A stretch of 5,943 nt of DNA, from assembly GCA_020050895.1 (NCBI GenBank), contig JAGVJW010000155.1, positions 1 through 5,943 of the forward strand. The letters are read 5' to 3'. The DNA is from a bacterium. GTDB taxonomy: Bacteria > Bacteroidota > Ignavibacteria > Kapaibacteriales > Kapaibacteriaceae. The translations under genes and the position numbers were made by a program. Below the pieces are notes generated by a model. The model was not told the origin of the DNA, made no database searches, and saw nothing but the letters and a program-made list of their open reading frames with translations. Below, in pieces: positions 1 to 5,884 of this stretch (its first letter is position 1; the number at the start of each line of letters is the position of its first letter).

Positions 1-1232
1 GTAGCTGCGGACTGAAGAACAAGCTCAAGAGTGTCGGACATGAGTACCTCAGCGGGAAGATTGGTCAGTTCCCACTTGAGCGTCGTATCCGTGTTCTTAA
101 GCCACGTCTCATGCCACACAATCTGATTTGCAACCAACCCGATGATAGCTCCGGTATCGATCCCTGCATCGGCTATGGAACGAGAGCGCACAAGAACGAG
201 TGGTGGATCTGCATCAACAACAGTGTCGGCTATTACTCTAACTGGATCAACGCCCTTATCCCCCATGGCGCGTGAATCCTGTGGTGCAACATCTCTTGAT
301 TTCAGGATGAGCTTACGCTTTGTAAGAATTTTTATTGACGATGATGGGGCACCCCTTGACGTTTGTAGAGAAACTTCGATTGAAGTTGCCAGATACGGAG
401 GGTGTTTGATTAATGTGTCTGTGGTCTTGTTGTGCCCTGATGTGTCGGAGGACGGGACGTGTAGAGAATCGACGTGAAGAGTATCGATGACTGAAACAGG
501 AAGGTTAGATTCATCGGACAGCAACCATGCTACATCGATACCAATGGACAGAGTGGTAGGCAGCAGGGTAGTGTTGGCTGAGAATGATGTAAGCTGCTGA
601 CGTATGCCTATGTAAGGCATAACGGAAACAGACTGGGAAAAATCAAATGGAAAATGGAACTTGGCGGAAACTGACAGGGCAACATTCGTTGGTTCAGTTC
701 CACTGATTCTAACACGTGACGTATCTCCATTGGTATAGGTAACGCCGTCAGGATCCGAAATGGATTCGACGGCAGTGCCGTTAATAGTTGTAGGGAAGTC
801 TACCGATCCTGTTACATCAACTGCAAATTTTCTTGTTGGAGTCCATCCGAATGACAGAGCAGGCGATATCAACGTCCAATTAAAATCTAATGTATGTGTA
901 AAGGTACCCGGCGTTGGTTCGCCTCCGATGTTAAACAGAGTTGGCTCTGTTGTTGTAAAGCCCACGCTACTTCTGAAAAATGCAATGGAAAGGCCGATAT
1001 TCCAAAGTGCCGATAATGGCACCGAAGCACCTGCGTGAAAATCATAACCGAGGTCTATCGAGGCAGGATATGAAATGGAATTAGTCGGAAGATCAAAAAC
1101 GCCAGAGCTGTTTGGAGGTACGCTCAGACGCACATACCCGACCGAGCCTCCGCCAAATATTTTTGGCGATTCACTCGGTCGGGCAGTTGTTAACGTCACA
1201 AAGAAAACTATTAGGGTTGCGCCTCTCTGCAT
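1..1232 (-). CDS. Outer-membrane beta-barrel protein with periplasmic extension, 3' end cut by window edge
   Basis: An open frame of 410 codons runs from ATG at 1232-1230 to the left edge with no stop, so the C-terminus is missing. Residues 1-17 (MQRGATLIVFFVTLTTA) look like a signal peptide. Residues about 28-237 are rich in alternating hydrophobic/polar stretches with aromatics and glycines (for example SVGYVRLSV, LSIAFFRSSVGF, KFAVDVTGSVDF, SVSVMPYIGIRQQL, LSIGIDVAWLL), as expected of outer-membrane beta-strands. A Ser/Thr/Asp-rich linker (about 238-340) leads to a segment (about 341-410, starting ADPPLVLVRSRS, with LKWELTNLPAEV) that resembles the periplasmic Ig-like part of some long OmpA-family proteins of this bacterial group; that match is from memory and weak. 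An OmpA domain may lie beyond the edge. The start follows the preceding stop by 3 nt and has no well-placed Shine-Dalgarno, implying translational coupling. GTG at 1235 is an alternative start. That the frame is coding is near certain; the function is moderate. Confidence 0.8.
   Translation of the reverse strand, partial: MQRGATLIVFFVTLTTARPSESPKIFGGGSVGYVRLSVPPNSSGVFDLPTNSISYPASIDLGYDFHAGASVPLSALWNIGLSIAFFRSSVGFTTTEPTLFNIGGEPTPGTFTHTLDFNWTLISPALSFGWTPTRKFAVDVTGSVDFPTTINGTAVESISDPDGVTYTNGDTSRVRISGTEPTNVALSVSAKFHFPFDFSQSVSVMPYIGIRQQLTSFSANTTLLPTTLSIGIDVAWLLSDESNLPVSVIDTLHVDSLHVPSSDTSGHNKTTDTLIKHPPYLATSIEVSLQTSRGAPSSSIKILTKRKLILKSRDVAPQDSRAMGDKGVDPVRVIADTVVDADPPLVLVRSRSIADAGIDTGAIIGLVANQIVWHETWLKNTDTTLKWELTNLPAEVLMSDTLELVLQSAA
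1137..1183 (-). other. Strong two-tier hairpin inside the 5' coding region of the barrel gene
   Basis: The outer arms CCCGACCGAG (1137-1146) and CTCGGTCGGG (1174-1183) are perfectly complementary over 10 bp. Inside them, CGCCAAA (1151-1157) and TTTGGCG (1162-1168) form a perfect 7-bp stem with a 4-nt loop. The two stems are separated by a small asymmetric internal loop (4 and 5 nt). The structure begins about 50 nt after the start codon and covers codons about 17-32, at the signal-peptide/mature junction. No T-run follows it on either strand, so it is not a normal intrinsic terminator. The function is unknown; a role in mRNA structure, translation pacing or partial attenuation is inference only. 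Confidence 0.7.
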
Positions 1233-1235
1233 CAC

Positions 1236-3245
1236 CTAGTATTTAACAAGTGTCCTCACAATAGTAGATGTTCCTGACGAGAATCGCACAAGATAGGTAC
1301 CCGATGCAAGTGCCTGCAGGCTAATGCCAACATCACCTTCGGTTGACTGAGGGAGCATATTCGTTACATCTGCCACAAGCACACCCATTGAATTATAGAT
1401 GGCAAGGTTTGATGGGAATGCAGTGCTCTTGAATGTAGCCGTTACATTAGTCACAGCGGGATTTGGACTGAGTTGCAGAGATAGTCCAGCGTTATTAGCA
1501 TTCACCGTACGACCTCCAGCCTCGTCTACGGAAACAAGTGCCTCGTTCGAAAATGTTTCAGTTTGCATCTCCCTCCCTGAACTATTAAATAGTTTTAGAG
1601 AAGTAATTTTTACTGGCGTAGACTCAGCATCACCAAGCGTCAGCGTAAACAGCTCAGAAGTCATCACCTCTCCTTCGGCATAACCATCCGGCGTAAAGTT
1701 GAATGTTACCTGACGCTGACCATTAAAAATAATGCTGGTAAGGGGCACTCTAATGGGCACCATTACGGAGGCATTGAATTCATACGTTATTTCACCTCGT
1801 ACTGCCTCCTTAGGAAGGTCGGAAAGAAGTGTAACAACGATGCGAGCTGTTCCTCCGATTGTCCCTCTGGTGTTTTCGCATCTGACGCGAACAGTATCGC
1901 GGACCGATGCAGTGTCGAATATCTGAACTAGAAGCGCTTGCTTTGTTCTGCCTTCAGCACTGACTGTAAGCCATGCAATCGGTGATATCATGTTGTTGCT
2001 CATTTTAGTGCTGATGCTTATCTCTGCGGTAGCATTACCAGCCACTGTAAACGGGAAGGTTTGTGAGCTGGCTATTTCAAACTCTGCAGCGTCCTGACCC
2101 TGAATACTTGCGTTGTTGATAACGATCGCCGTTGATGATAGATTTTCGATCGTAACAACAGACGTGACTGCTGCGTTCACCTCTGCTGGTCCAAATGTGA
2201 CTACTGAGGGAGTGAGCTGCCAATCAAGAAATGGAGTTGTAGAAGCGTTGCCACGCAGCGAAACATAGATATAGGCCGACCCATCGGATACAATCAAGGT
2301 ATCGGTATGATCGCCCATTGCAGTTGGAGAATATTCAACACTTACAACAACTGCAGACAAAGCACTAAGTGTGAAATTATCATTACTTACAATACTGAAG
2401 TTCGTTCCGCTTACCAATCGCAGCTGAATATTCTGAGTAGAGGTTGAAGTGCTGATGATGGTAGTCTGACCTGTTGTGTTGCTACCAACAAGTACAGAAC
2501 CAAAATCGATTCTTCCAGAGCTGACGATGAACGTACGGAGTGTATCATTCGATTCAATACCTGTGCCGTTTACGCGCAAGGATTGCGTCATCGATCCGCT
2601 GGATATCACCAATGAATCTGAGTAATCACCAGAGATAGTTGGTGAGAAATTAACGTTGACAATCGCCGACTGTCCAGCCTGAAGATTAAACGATGATGGG
2701 GTTGAGAGACTGAATTCCGACGCAAGAATCAGATTTGCAGTGATTGTCTCCTGCGCAGACGAAGTGTTCGTAACAATTATGTTTGATTCGGCTGTTGTAT
2801 TGATAAAGATGGAGTTGAAATCAAGGGCATTGGCGCTTATGGTAAATGATCCATCGGCTGCGCCTGAAAGCCCGGTACCATTCAACACAACATAAATCGT
2901 TCCCAAGGAGCCCGAAATGATAATCGTATCCGATATCTTTCCTTGTGTTGTGGGAGAGAACGTGATAGTATAGGCAGCAGTATCTGCAACATCGAGCGTA
3001 ATCACGGAATCGGCCGAACCTGTGAATTCAGTGCGGTTGAATCCGGAAATCGAGGCATCTCCTGCAAGTAAACTAATGTTTGTAAATAGAATTTGAGTTG
3101 AGGCAGAAGCGCCGACTTCTGCCTGCATATTTACTTCGCCATTAATAGGCGACACAAGCACAAGGGCTTGTTGAGCATTCATTGAAAATGCTTCGATGCA
3201 TATGAAGCTCAGTGCGAAAGTGAATCGTAATACGAGGGTTTGCAT
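1236..3245 (-). CDS. Choice-of-anchor-D (ASH-like) repeat protein with T9SS type A sorting domain
   Basis: This 669-residue protein is predicted to be exported by Sec and then secreted or attached to the cell surface by the type IX secretion system. Residues 1-24 form a signal peptide with a hydrophobic core (LRFTFALSFICI). Four Ig-like repeats of about 100 residues follow, at roughly 25-128, 129-230, 231-333 and 338-446. The first three share a closing pattern seen as FSPTTQGKISDTIIIS, FSPTISGDYSDSLVIS and YSPTAMGDHTDTLIVS, then a V/L-x-GT/GN turn, typical of choice-of-anchor-D/ASH-type domains; the fourth is diverged. Residues 447-580 form another beta-rich domain (GTIGGTARIVVTLLSDLP) that recalls cohesin-like folds, a weak call. 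Residues about 586-669 are a Por-secretion tail: LSPNPAVTNVT, then LAIYNSMGVLV, then ASGTYLVRFSSG and a final VRTLVKY. ATG 3245 is preceded by AGGAGA at good spacing. It is first in an operon with the barrel gene that begins 3 nt after its TAG. Surface adhesion or structure is a guess; no enzyme motif is visible. Confidence 0.93.
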   Translation of the reverse strand: MQTLVLRFTFALSFICIEAFSMNAQQALVLVSPINGEVNMQAEVGASASTQILFTNISLLAGDASISGFNRTEFTGSADSVITLDVADTAAYTITFSPTTQGKISDTIIISGSLGTIYVVLNGTGLSGAADGSFTISANALDFNSIFINTTAESNIIVTNTSSAQETITANLILASEFSLSTPSSFNLQAGQSAIVNVNFSPTISGDYSDSLVISSGSMTQSLRVNGTGIESNDTLRTFIVSSGRIDFGSVLVGSNTTGQTTIISTSTSTQNIQLRLVSGTNFSIVSNDNFTLSALSAVVVSVEYSPTAMGDHTDTLIVSDGSAYIYVSLRGNASTTPFLDWQLTPSVVTFGPAEVNAAVTSVVTIENLSSTAIVINNASIQGQDAAEFEIASSQTFPFTVAGNATAEISISTKMSNNMISPIAWLTVSAEGRTKQALLVQIFDTASVRDTVRVRCENTRGTIGGTARIVVTLLSDLPKEAVRGEITYEFNASVMVPIRVPLTSIIFNGQRQVTFNFTPDGYAEGEVMTSELFTLTLGDAESTPVKITSLKLFNSSGREMQTETFSNEALVSVDEAGGRTVNANNAGLSLQLSPNPAVTNVTATFKSTAFPSNLAIYNSMGVLVADVTNMLPQSTEGDVGISLQALASGTYLVRFSSGTSTIVRTLVKY

Positions 3246-3251
3246 AAATGT

Positions 3252-3257
3252 TCTCCT
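3252..3257 (-). promoter_or_regulatory. Shine-Dalgarno of the T9SS cargo gene
   Basis: On the minus strand AGGAGA lies 6 nt upstream of ATG 3245 (AGGAG to ATG is 7 nt). It supports that start, which also gives a clean signal peptide. Confidence 0.8.
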
Positions 3258-3275
3258 GTGAAAATATTTGTTAAC

Positions 3276-3305
3276 CCAACGTAGAATTCATGTTCTGGTT
3301 ACAAA
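3276..3305 (-). promoter_or_regulatory. Possible Bacteroidota-type promoter for the T9SS cargo operon
   Basis: TTTG (3305-3302), 18 nt, then TACGTTGG (3283-3276) resembles the Bacteroides -33/-7 pattern TTTG - 19 to 21 nt - TAnnTTTG, with one mismatch in the -7 box and a spacer one base short. The -33 box would be formed by the T-run of the preceding terminator, and transcription would start about 25 nt before ATG 3245. A promoter is expected here because a strong terminator precedes the gene, but the match is weak and the lineage's promoter rules are unknown. Confidence 0.2.
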
Positions 3306-3334
3306 AAATCGGGGTAATCTTGCGATCACCCCGA
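3303..3334 (-). terminator. Rho-independent terminator of the OmpA-family gene
   Basis: On the minus strand TCGGGGTGATC pairs with GATTACCCCGA (3334-3324 with 3319-3309). This is an 11-bp stem with one G-U pair, closed by the GNRA-type tetraloop GCAA, and followed at once by six T (3308-3303). It lies about 50 nt after the OmpA-family stop codon and separates that gene from the T9SS cargo operon. Confidence 0.92.
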
Positions 3335-3338
3335 CTTA

Positions 3339-3380
3339 CCACACCCATGTTCTGGGAGGCGACTAGAAAGCATGGGGTGG
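3339..3380 (-). other. 3'UTR hairpin whose loop is complementary to the gene's own Shine-Dalgarno region
   Basis: Directly after the tandem stops TGA TAA (3388-3383), the minus strand holds CCACCCCATG (3380-3371), which pairs with CATGGGTGTGG (3349-3339): a 10-bp stem with one bulged T. The 21-nt loop is 3370-3350. Its last 11 nt, GCCTCCCAGAA (3360-3350), are the exact reverse complement of TTCTGGGAGGC at the OmpA-family ribosome binding site (5751-5741). The hairpin lacks a T-run, and the true terminator follows 4 nt later. The pairing is seen in the sequence; regulation by it is inference. Confidence 0.65.
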
Positions 3381-3385
3381 ATTTA

Positions 3386-5737
3386 TCATTTACAAGTCTC
3401 TAGTACTCGAACTCCAATGCGTCGGTTTTGCCGGCGAGCCGCCTCGATTGCATCCTTTGCACCGCGTTTGGGTTCAGGTATAGTTGGACGTGCTGAGCCA
3501 TACCCAACGGTACGTATGATTTTCGAGGCATCAACACCCTGATTGATCAACCATGCCTGGACTGCCTTTGCACGCATTTCGGAAAGCTCCTGATTTCGCG
3601 AGGCTTTTCCTTCGCTACTTGCATGACCTTCAATTTCAACCTTGAGTTCCTTGCATTGGTCTACCAAGGCTTTGATCTTGTTTAGATTTTCCATGGTTCC
3701 CGGTTCCCGCATATCGAACTTGTCGGTGTTAACAATAAATAGAATACCAGGGAAGTTTGTGACGGTATTGGGCTTTGGCTTTGGCGGGCACCCGTTTGGA
3801 GCCATTCCGGCAATCAACGGACACTTATCTACATTATCTCTGAACGTGTCCTTGTCTGTGTCTGGGTCTAACGGATTGGTTTTTGTCTTGTTAACTTCTT
3901 CACCATCTATCAGCGAGTCCAAATCCGTATCGGCCATCGCTGGATTTGTTCGATATTCCATTACTTCCGGACCATCCTTCAAACCATCGGAGTCAGTATC
4001 GATGTTTTTCGGATTTGACTTGTATGTGTTTACTTCATCTCCATCGCTCAACCCATCAGCATCCGTGTCTTTGTTCACCGGATCAGTTTGATGAGTAAAC
4101 ACTTCGGCGCCATCGTTCAAGCCATCAAGATCCGTGTCCATCACAATTGGATTTGATTTGTATTTGTTGACTTCGTCGCCATCAGAAAGCGAATCTGAAT
4201 CAGAGTCAGTCAGCGTTGGATTTGATTTATATGTCTGAACCTCTTCACCGTCGAGAAGCATATCGCCATCCGTATCGTTCTTGAGCGGATCGCTGTGAAT
4301 GCGATTGATTTCATCGCCATCGCTTAGCAGATCGGAATCACTATCGGCCAGAGCCGGATTGGTTTTTGTCTTGTTAACTTCTTCACCATCCTTTAGGCCA
4401 TCGTTGTCGGTGTCGATACTAAGAGGATTGGTTGAAAGCTTCTTCATTTCTTCGCCATCCGAAAGGCCATCCTGATCTGTATCGGCTATAAGCGGATCAG
4501 TTTTGTTTGCGTTCACTTCATCGCCATCGAGAAGCAAATCATTATCCGTATCAGCCTTGAGTGGGTCTGTTTTGCGCGACAGCTCTCCGTTATCGCTAAG
4601 ACCATCGGCGTCTGTATCATCTGCTAGCGGATTTGTTTTATGAACAACAAGCTCTGCTCTATCCATCAGGCCATCAGCATCGGAATCCTGTTTTTTAGGA
4701 TCTGTTCTCTGGTCTGTTTCTGGCAGTGCCGAAATCTGCTCATCGGTGAATCCAGGTGGCACTCTTCGATTACCCAAATATTCATAACCATCGGGTAAAC
4801 CATCACCGTCGGAGTCCGGGTTGTTTTGATCTGTGCCTATTTGGATTTCCTGAGAATTTGTGATTCCATCTTCATCGAAATCAGCATTCCCAAACACGTA
4901 GTAGGTAAACCCCAAGCCAATGGTCAGGTATTTGTCGTTGCTGCCCTTACTTACGCCTGGAGGTGCAGCTAACGTTGTTGATGTGTACTTGTTGGCAACA
5001 GTATCGTATGCCGTCATACTTCCCGGATTGTAATCGTCGAGATATGGTGTTGTAGTAAGACGATAAGTAAGTTTACCATTGAAGACTAGATCGTCTGTTG
5101 CGTACAACTCAAATCCAAAACCAATCGGAAAGACTAAGCCACCGTTGAAACCACTTGTTTCATATAACGCTGCATCCTGTCCGGGAAGGATGCCAACTAC
5201 TGTCTGCCCAGTATTCGGATCAATGCGTAGTCCTGCGCCCCCTGACAAACCAGGGCGTGCCTGAAAACTCATCACACCTATACCGCCAAAAATGTACGGG
5301 TTGAACTTTTCCGCAGGAAGAAGATTGATTGCGGCGAGTACCTCGTAGGTGAAGATTCGCGTGTTATTGCGCCGCTCCTGATCGTCGTCCGAGATCAACG
5401 TTCCGTTAGGAAAACGATCGCCAATTATCTTGGGCGAACCATCGGGATTTGTGCCGAAATAGTCCGTATATGTTGCCACACGGTTCTCGGCATCGACCCG
5501 ATACCTTGGGTTAGCATAACCGAACTGTGCAATCAGCGATACCCGATCAAGGACGTTGTATCGAAAGAATATATCACCTCCCAACCACCATGAATTATCT
5601 GAAAACTCACCAAAGTATTTGGCTGTTCCCAGTGTAAATCCAAAGCCGGCTCTTCCAGCCTGCGATTGAGTGTAAAGCGGCGATGCCGCGAGTAAAAGAG
5701 CGCAGGTTATTGCGCAGATAGTAACTGCAATTCTCAT
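3386..5737 (-). CDS. OmpA-family outer-membrane protein with TSP3 calcium-binding repeat array
   Basis: This 783-residue protein probably sits in the outer membrane and holds on to the cell wall. Residues 1-27 (MRIAVTICAITCALLLAASP...) are a signal peptide without a lipobox. Residues about 28-285 look like a beta-barrel, from FGFTLGTAKYFGEF to LTIGLGFTYYVFG. Residues 286-640 are bacterial thrombospondin-type-3 repeats with consensus DTDxDGLxDGxEVxxxxTNP: one partial unit, one unit with an insertion (PPGFTDEQISALPET region), 12 regular units (351-625) and a terminal DTDKDTFRDNVDKCP. After a short CP...GCPPKPKP linker comes an OmpA C-terminal domain (about 662-783) with EGHASSEG, LSEMRAKAVQAWL, GYGSARP and QNRRIGVRV. 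The Asp of the usual GHTD peptidoglycan-binding motif is Ser707; the conserved Arg is kept (R722). ATG 5737 was chosen over the in-frame ATG at 5803 because GGGAGG lies just before it, the signal peptide starts there, and 5803 abuts a terminator hairpin. Family assignment is certain; the barrel's role, porin or structural, is open. Confidence 0.95.
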   Translation of the reverse strand: MRIAVTICAITCALLLAASPLYTQSQAGRAGFGFTLGTAKYFGEFSDNSWWLGGDIFFRYNVLDRVSLIAQFGYANPRYRVDAENRVATYTDYFGTNPDGSPKIIGDRFPNGTLISDDDQERRNNTRIFTYEVLAAINLLPAEKFNPYIFGGIGVMSFQARPGLSGGAGLRIDPNTGQTVVGILPGQDAALYETSGFNGGLVFPIGFGFELYATDDLVFNGKLTYRLTTTPYLDDYNPGSMTAYDTVANKYTSTTLAAPPGVSKGSNDKYLTIGLGFTYYVFGNADFDEDGITNSQEIQIGTDQNNPDSDGDGLPDGYEYLGNRRVPPGFTDEQISALPETDQRTDPKKQDSDADGLMDRAELVVHKTNPLADDTDADGLSDNGELSRKTDPLKADTDNDLLLDGDEVNANKTDPLIADTDQDGLSDGEEMKKLSTNPLSIDTDNDGLKDGEEVNKTKTNPALADSDSDLLSDGDEINRIHSDPLKNDTDGDMLLDGEEVQTYKSNPTLTDSDSDSLSDGDEVNKYKSNPIVMDTDLDGLNDGAEVFTHQTDPVNKDTDADGLSDGDEVNTYKSNPKNIDTDSDGLKDGPEVMEYRTNPAMADTDLDSLIDGEEVNKTKTNPLDPDTDKDTFRDNVDKCPLIAGMAPNGCPPKPKPNTVTNFPGILFIVNTDKFDMREPGTMENLNKIKALVDQCKELKVEIEGHASSEGKASRNQELSEMRAKAVQAWLINQGVDASKIIRTVGYGSARPTIPEPKRGAKDAIEAARRQNRRIGVRVLETCK
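3863..4687 (-). repeat. Tandem array of 12 TSP3-type coding repeats (69-bp unit)
   Basis: Twelve consecutive units, eleven of 69 bp and one (the second, 4618-4553) of 66 bp, encode 23- or 22-residue calcium-binding motifs DxDxDGLxDGxE followed by a TNP/TDP/SNP turn. Units start at 4687, 4618, 4552, 4483, 4414, 4345, 4276, 4207, 4138, 4069, 4000 and 3931. The sixth loop position, normally Gly, is L, L, M, S and S in units 3, 6, 7, 8 and 12. Units 5 and 12 share 36 identical bases (4355-4390 and 3872-3907). Looser, degenerate units flank the array (4882-4688 and 3862-3818). The array likely forms a rigid, Ca-stabilised rod between the barrel and the OmpA domain. Confidence 0.95.
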
Positions 5738-5741
5738 GGTG

Positions 5742-5747
5742 CCTCCC
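5742..5747 (-). promoter_or_regulatory. Shine-Dalgarno of the OmpA-family gene
   Basis: On the minus strand GGGAGG is followed by CACC and then ATG 5737. It decides the start, since the in-frame ATG at 5803 has no such site. The wider sequence TTCTGGGAGGC (5751-5741) is perfectly complementary to the loop of the hairpin behind this gene's stop codon. No convincing promoter was recognised in the 60 nt between this site and the upstream terminator. Confidence 0.85.
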
Positions 5748-5807
5748 AGAATAAAATGTTCTTTTGCCTGCCGTGTACTCAGGGAAGAAGGAAAGTGTTC
5801 CATAATG

Positions 5808-5842
5808 GAAAAAGCGGACGACGTTACATCGTCCGCTTTTTC
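5808..5842 (-). terminator. Intrinsic terminator, structurally bidirectional
   Basis: GAAAAAGCGGACGA (5808-5821) and TCGTCCGCTTTTTC (5829-5842) form a perfect 14-bp stem with a 7-nt loop. A-runs on one arm and T-runs on the other give a T-tract at the exit on both strands, so it can stop transcription in either direction. It lies 42 nt after the stop of the minus-strand gene entering from the right, which it most likely terminates, and it insulates the OmpA-family gene. Confidence 0.88.
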
Positions 5843-5884
5843 ACAGAACTCGCCTTTTCGACGAGAATTACTTCATTTCCAACC

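Noticed and set aside
142..1038. Plus-strand open frames at 142-477 and 760-1038
   Set aside because: Both lie opposite the long minus-strand barrel gene, which has a signal peptide and barrel-like pattern; their translations look like random low-complexity sequence.
1399..1926. Plus-strand open frames at 1399-1683 and 1732-1926
   Set aside because: They are antisense to the clear T9SS cargo gene and show no domain or start signal.
3339..3380. Large-loop hairpin as a second intrinsic terminator
   Set aside because: It has a 21-nt loop and no T-run; the real terminator is at 3303-3334.
3350..3530. Plus-strand GGGAGG followed by ATG 3371, a possible small antisense gene
   Set aside because: The SD-like sequence is simply the complement of the 3'UTR hairpin loop, and the short frame overlaps the OmpA C-terminal coding region and encodes nothing recognisable.
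3642..4091. Plus-strand open frame of 149 codons
   Set aside because: It is the antisense shadow of the TSP3/OmpA coding region; its Ser/Pro-rich composition mirrors the repeat codons and it has no start signals.
3863..4687. 69-bp periodicity as a CRISPR array or non-coding satellite
   Set aside because: The repeats are diverged at DNA level, uninterrupted in frame, and encode a known calcium-binding protein repeat with no spacer structure.
5079..5264. Plus-strand open frame of 61 codons
   Set aside because: Antisense to the barrel part of the OmpA-family gene, with no recognisable feature.
5738..5803. N-terminal extension of the OmpA-family gene from ATG 5803 (22 extra residues)
   Set aside because: It would put a polar segment before the signal peptide and starts against a terminator stem, with no ribosome binding site; GGGAGG and the signal peptide both point to ATG 5737.
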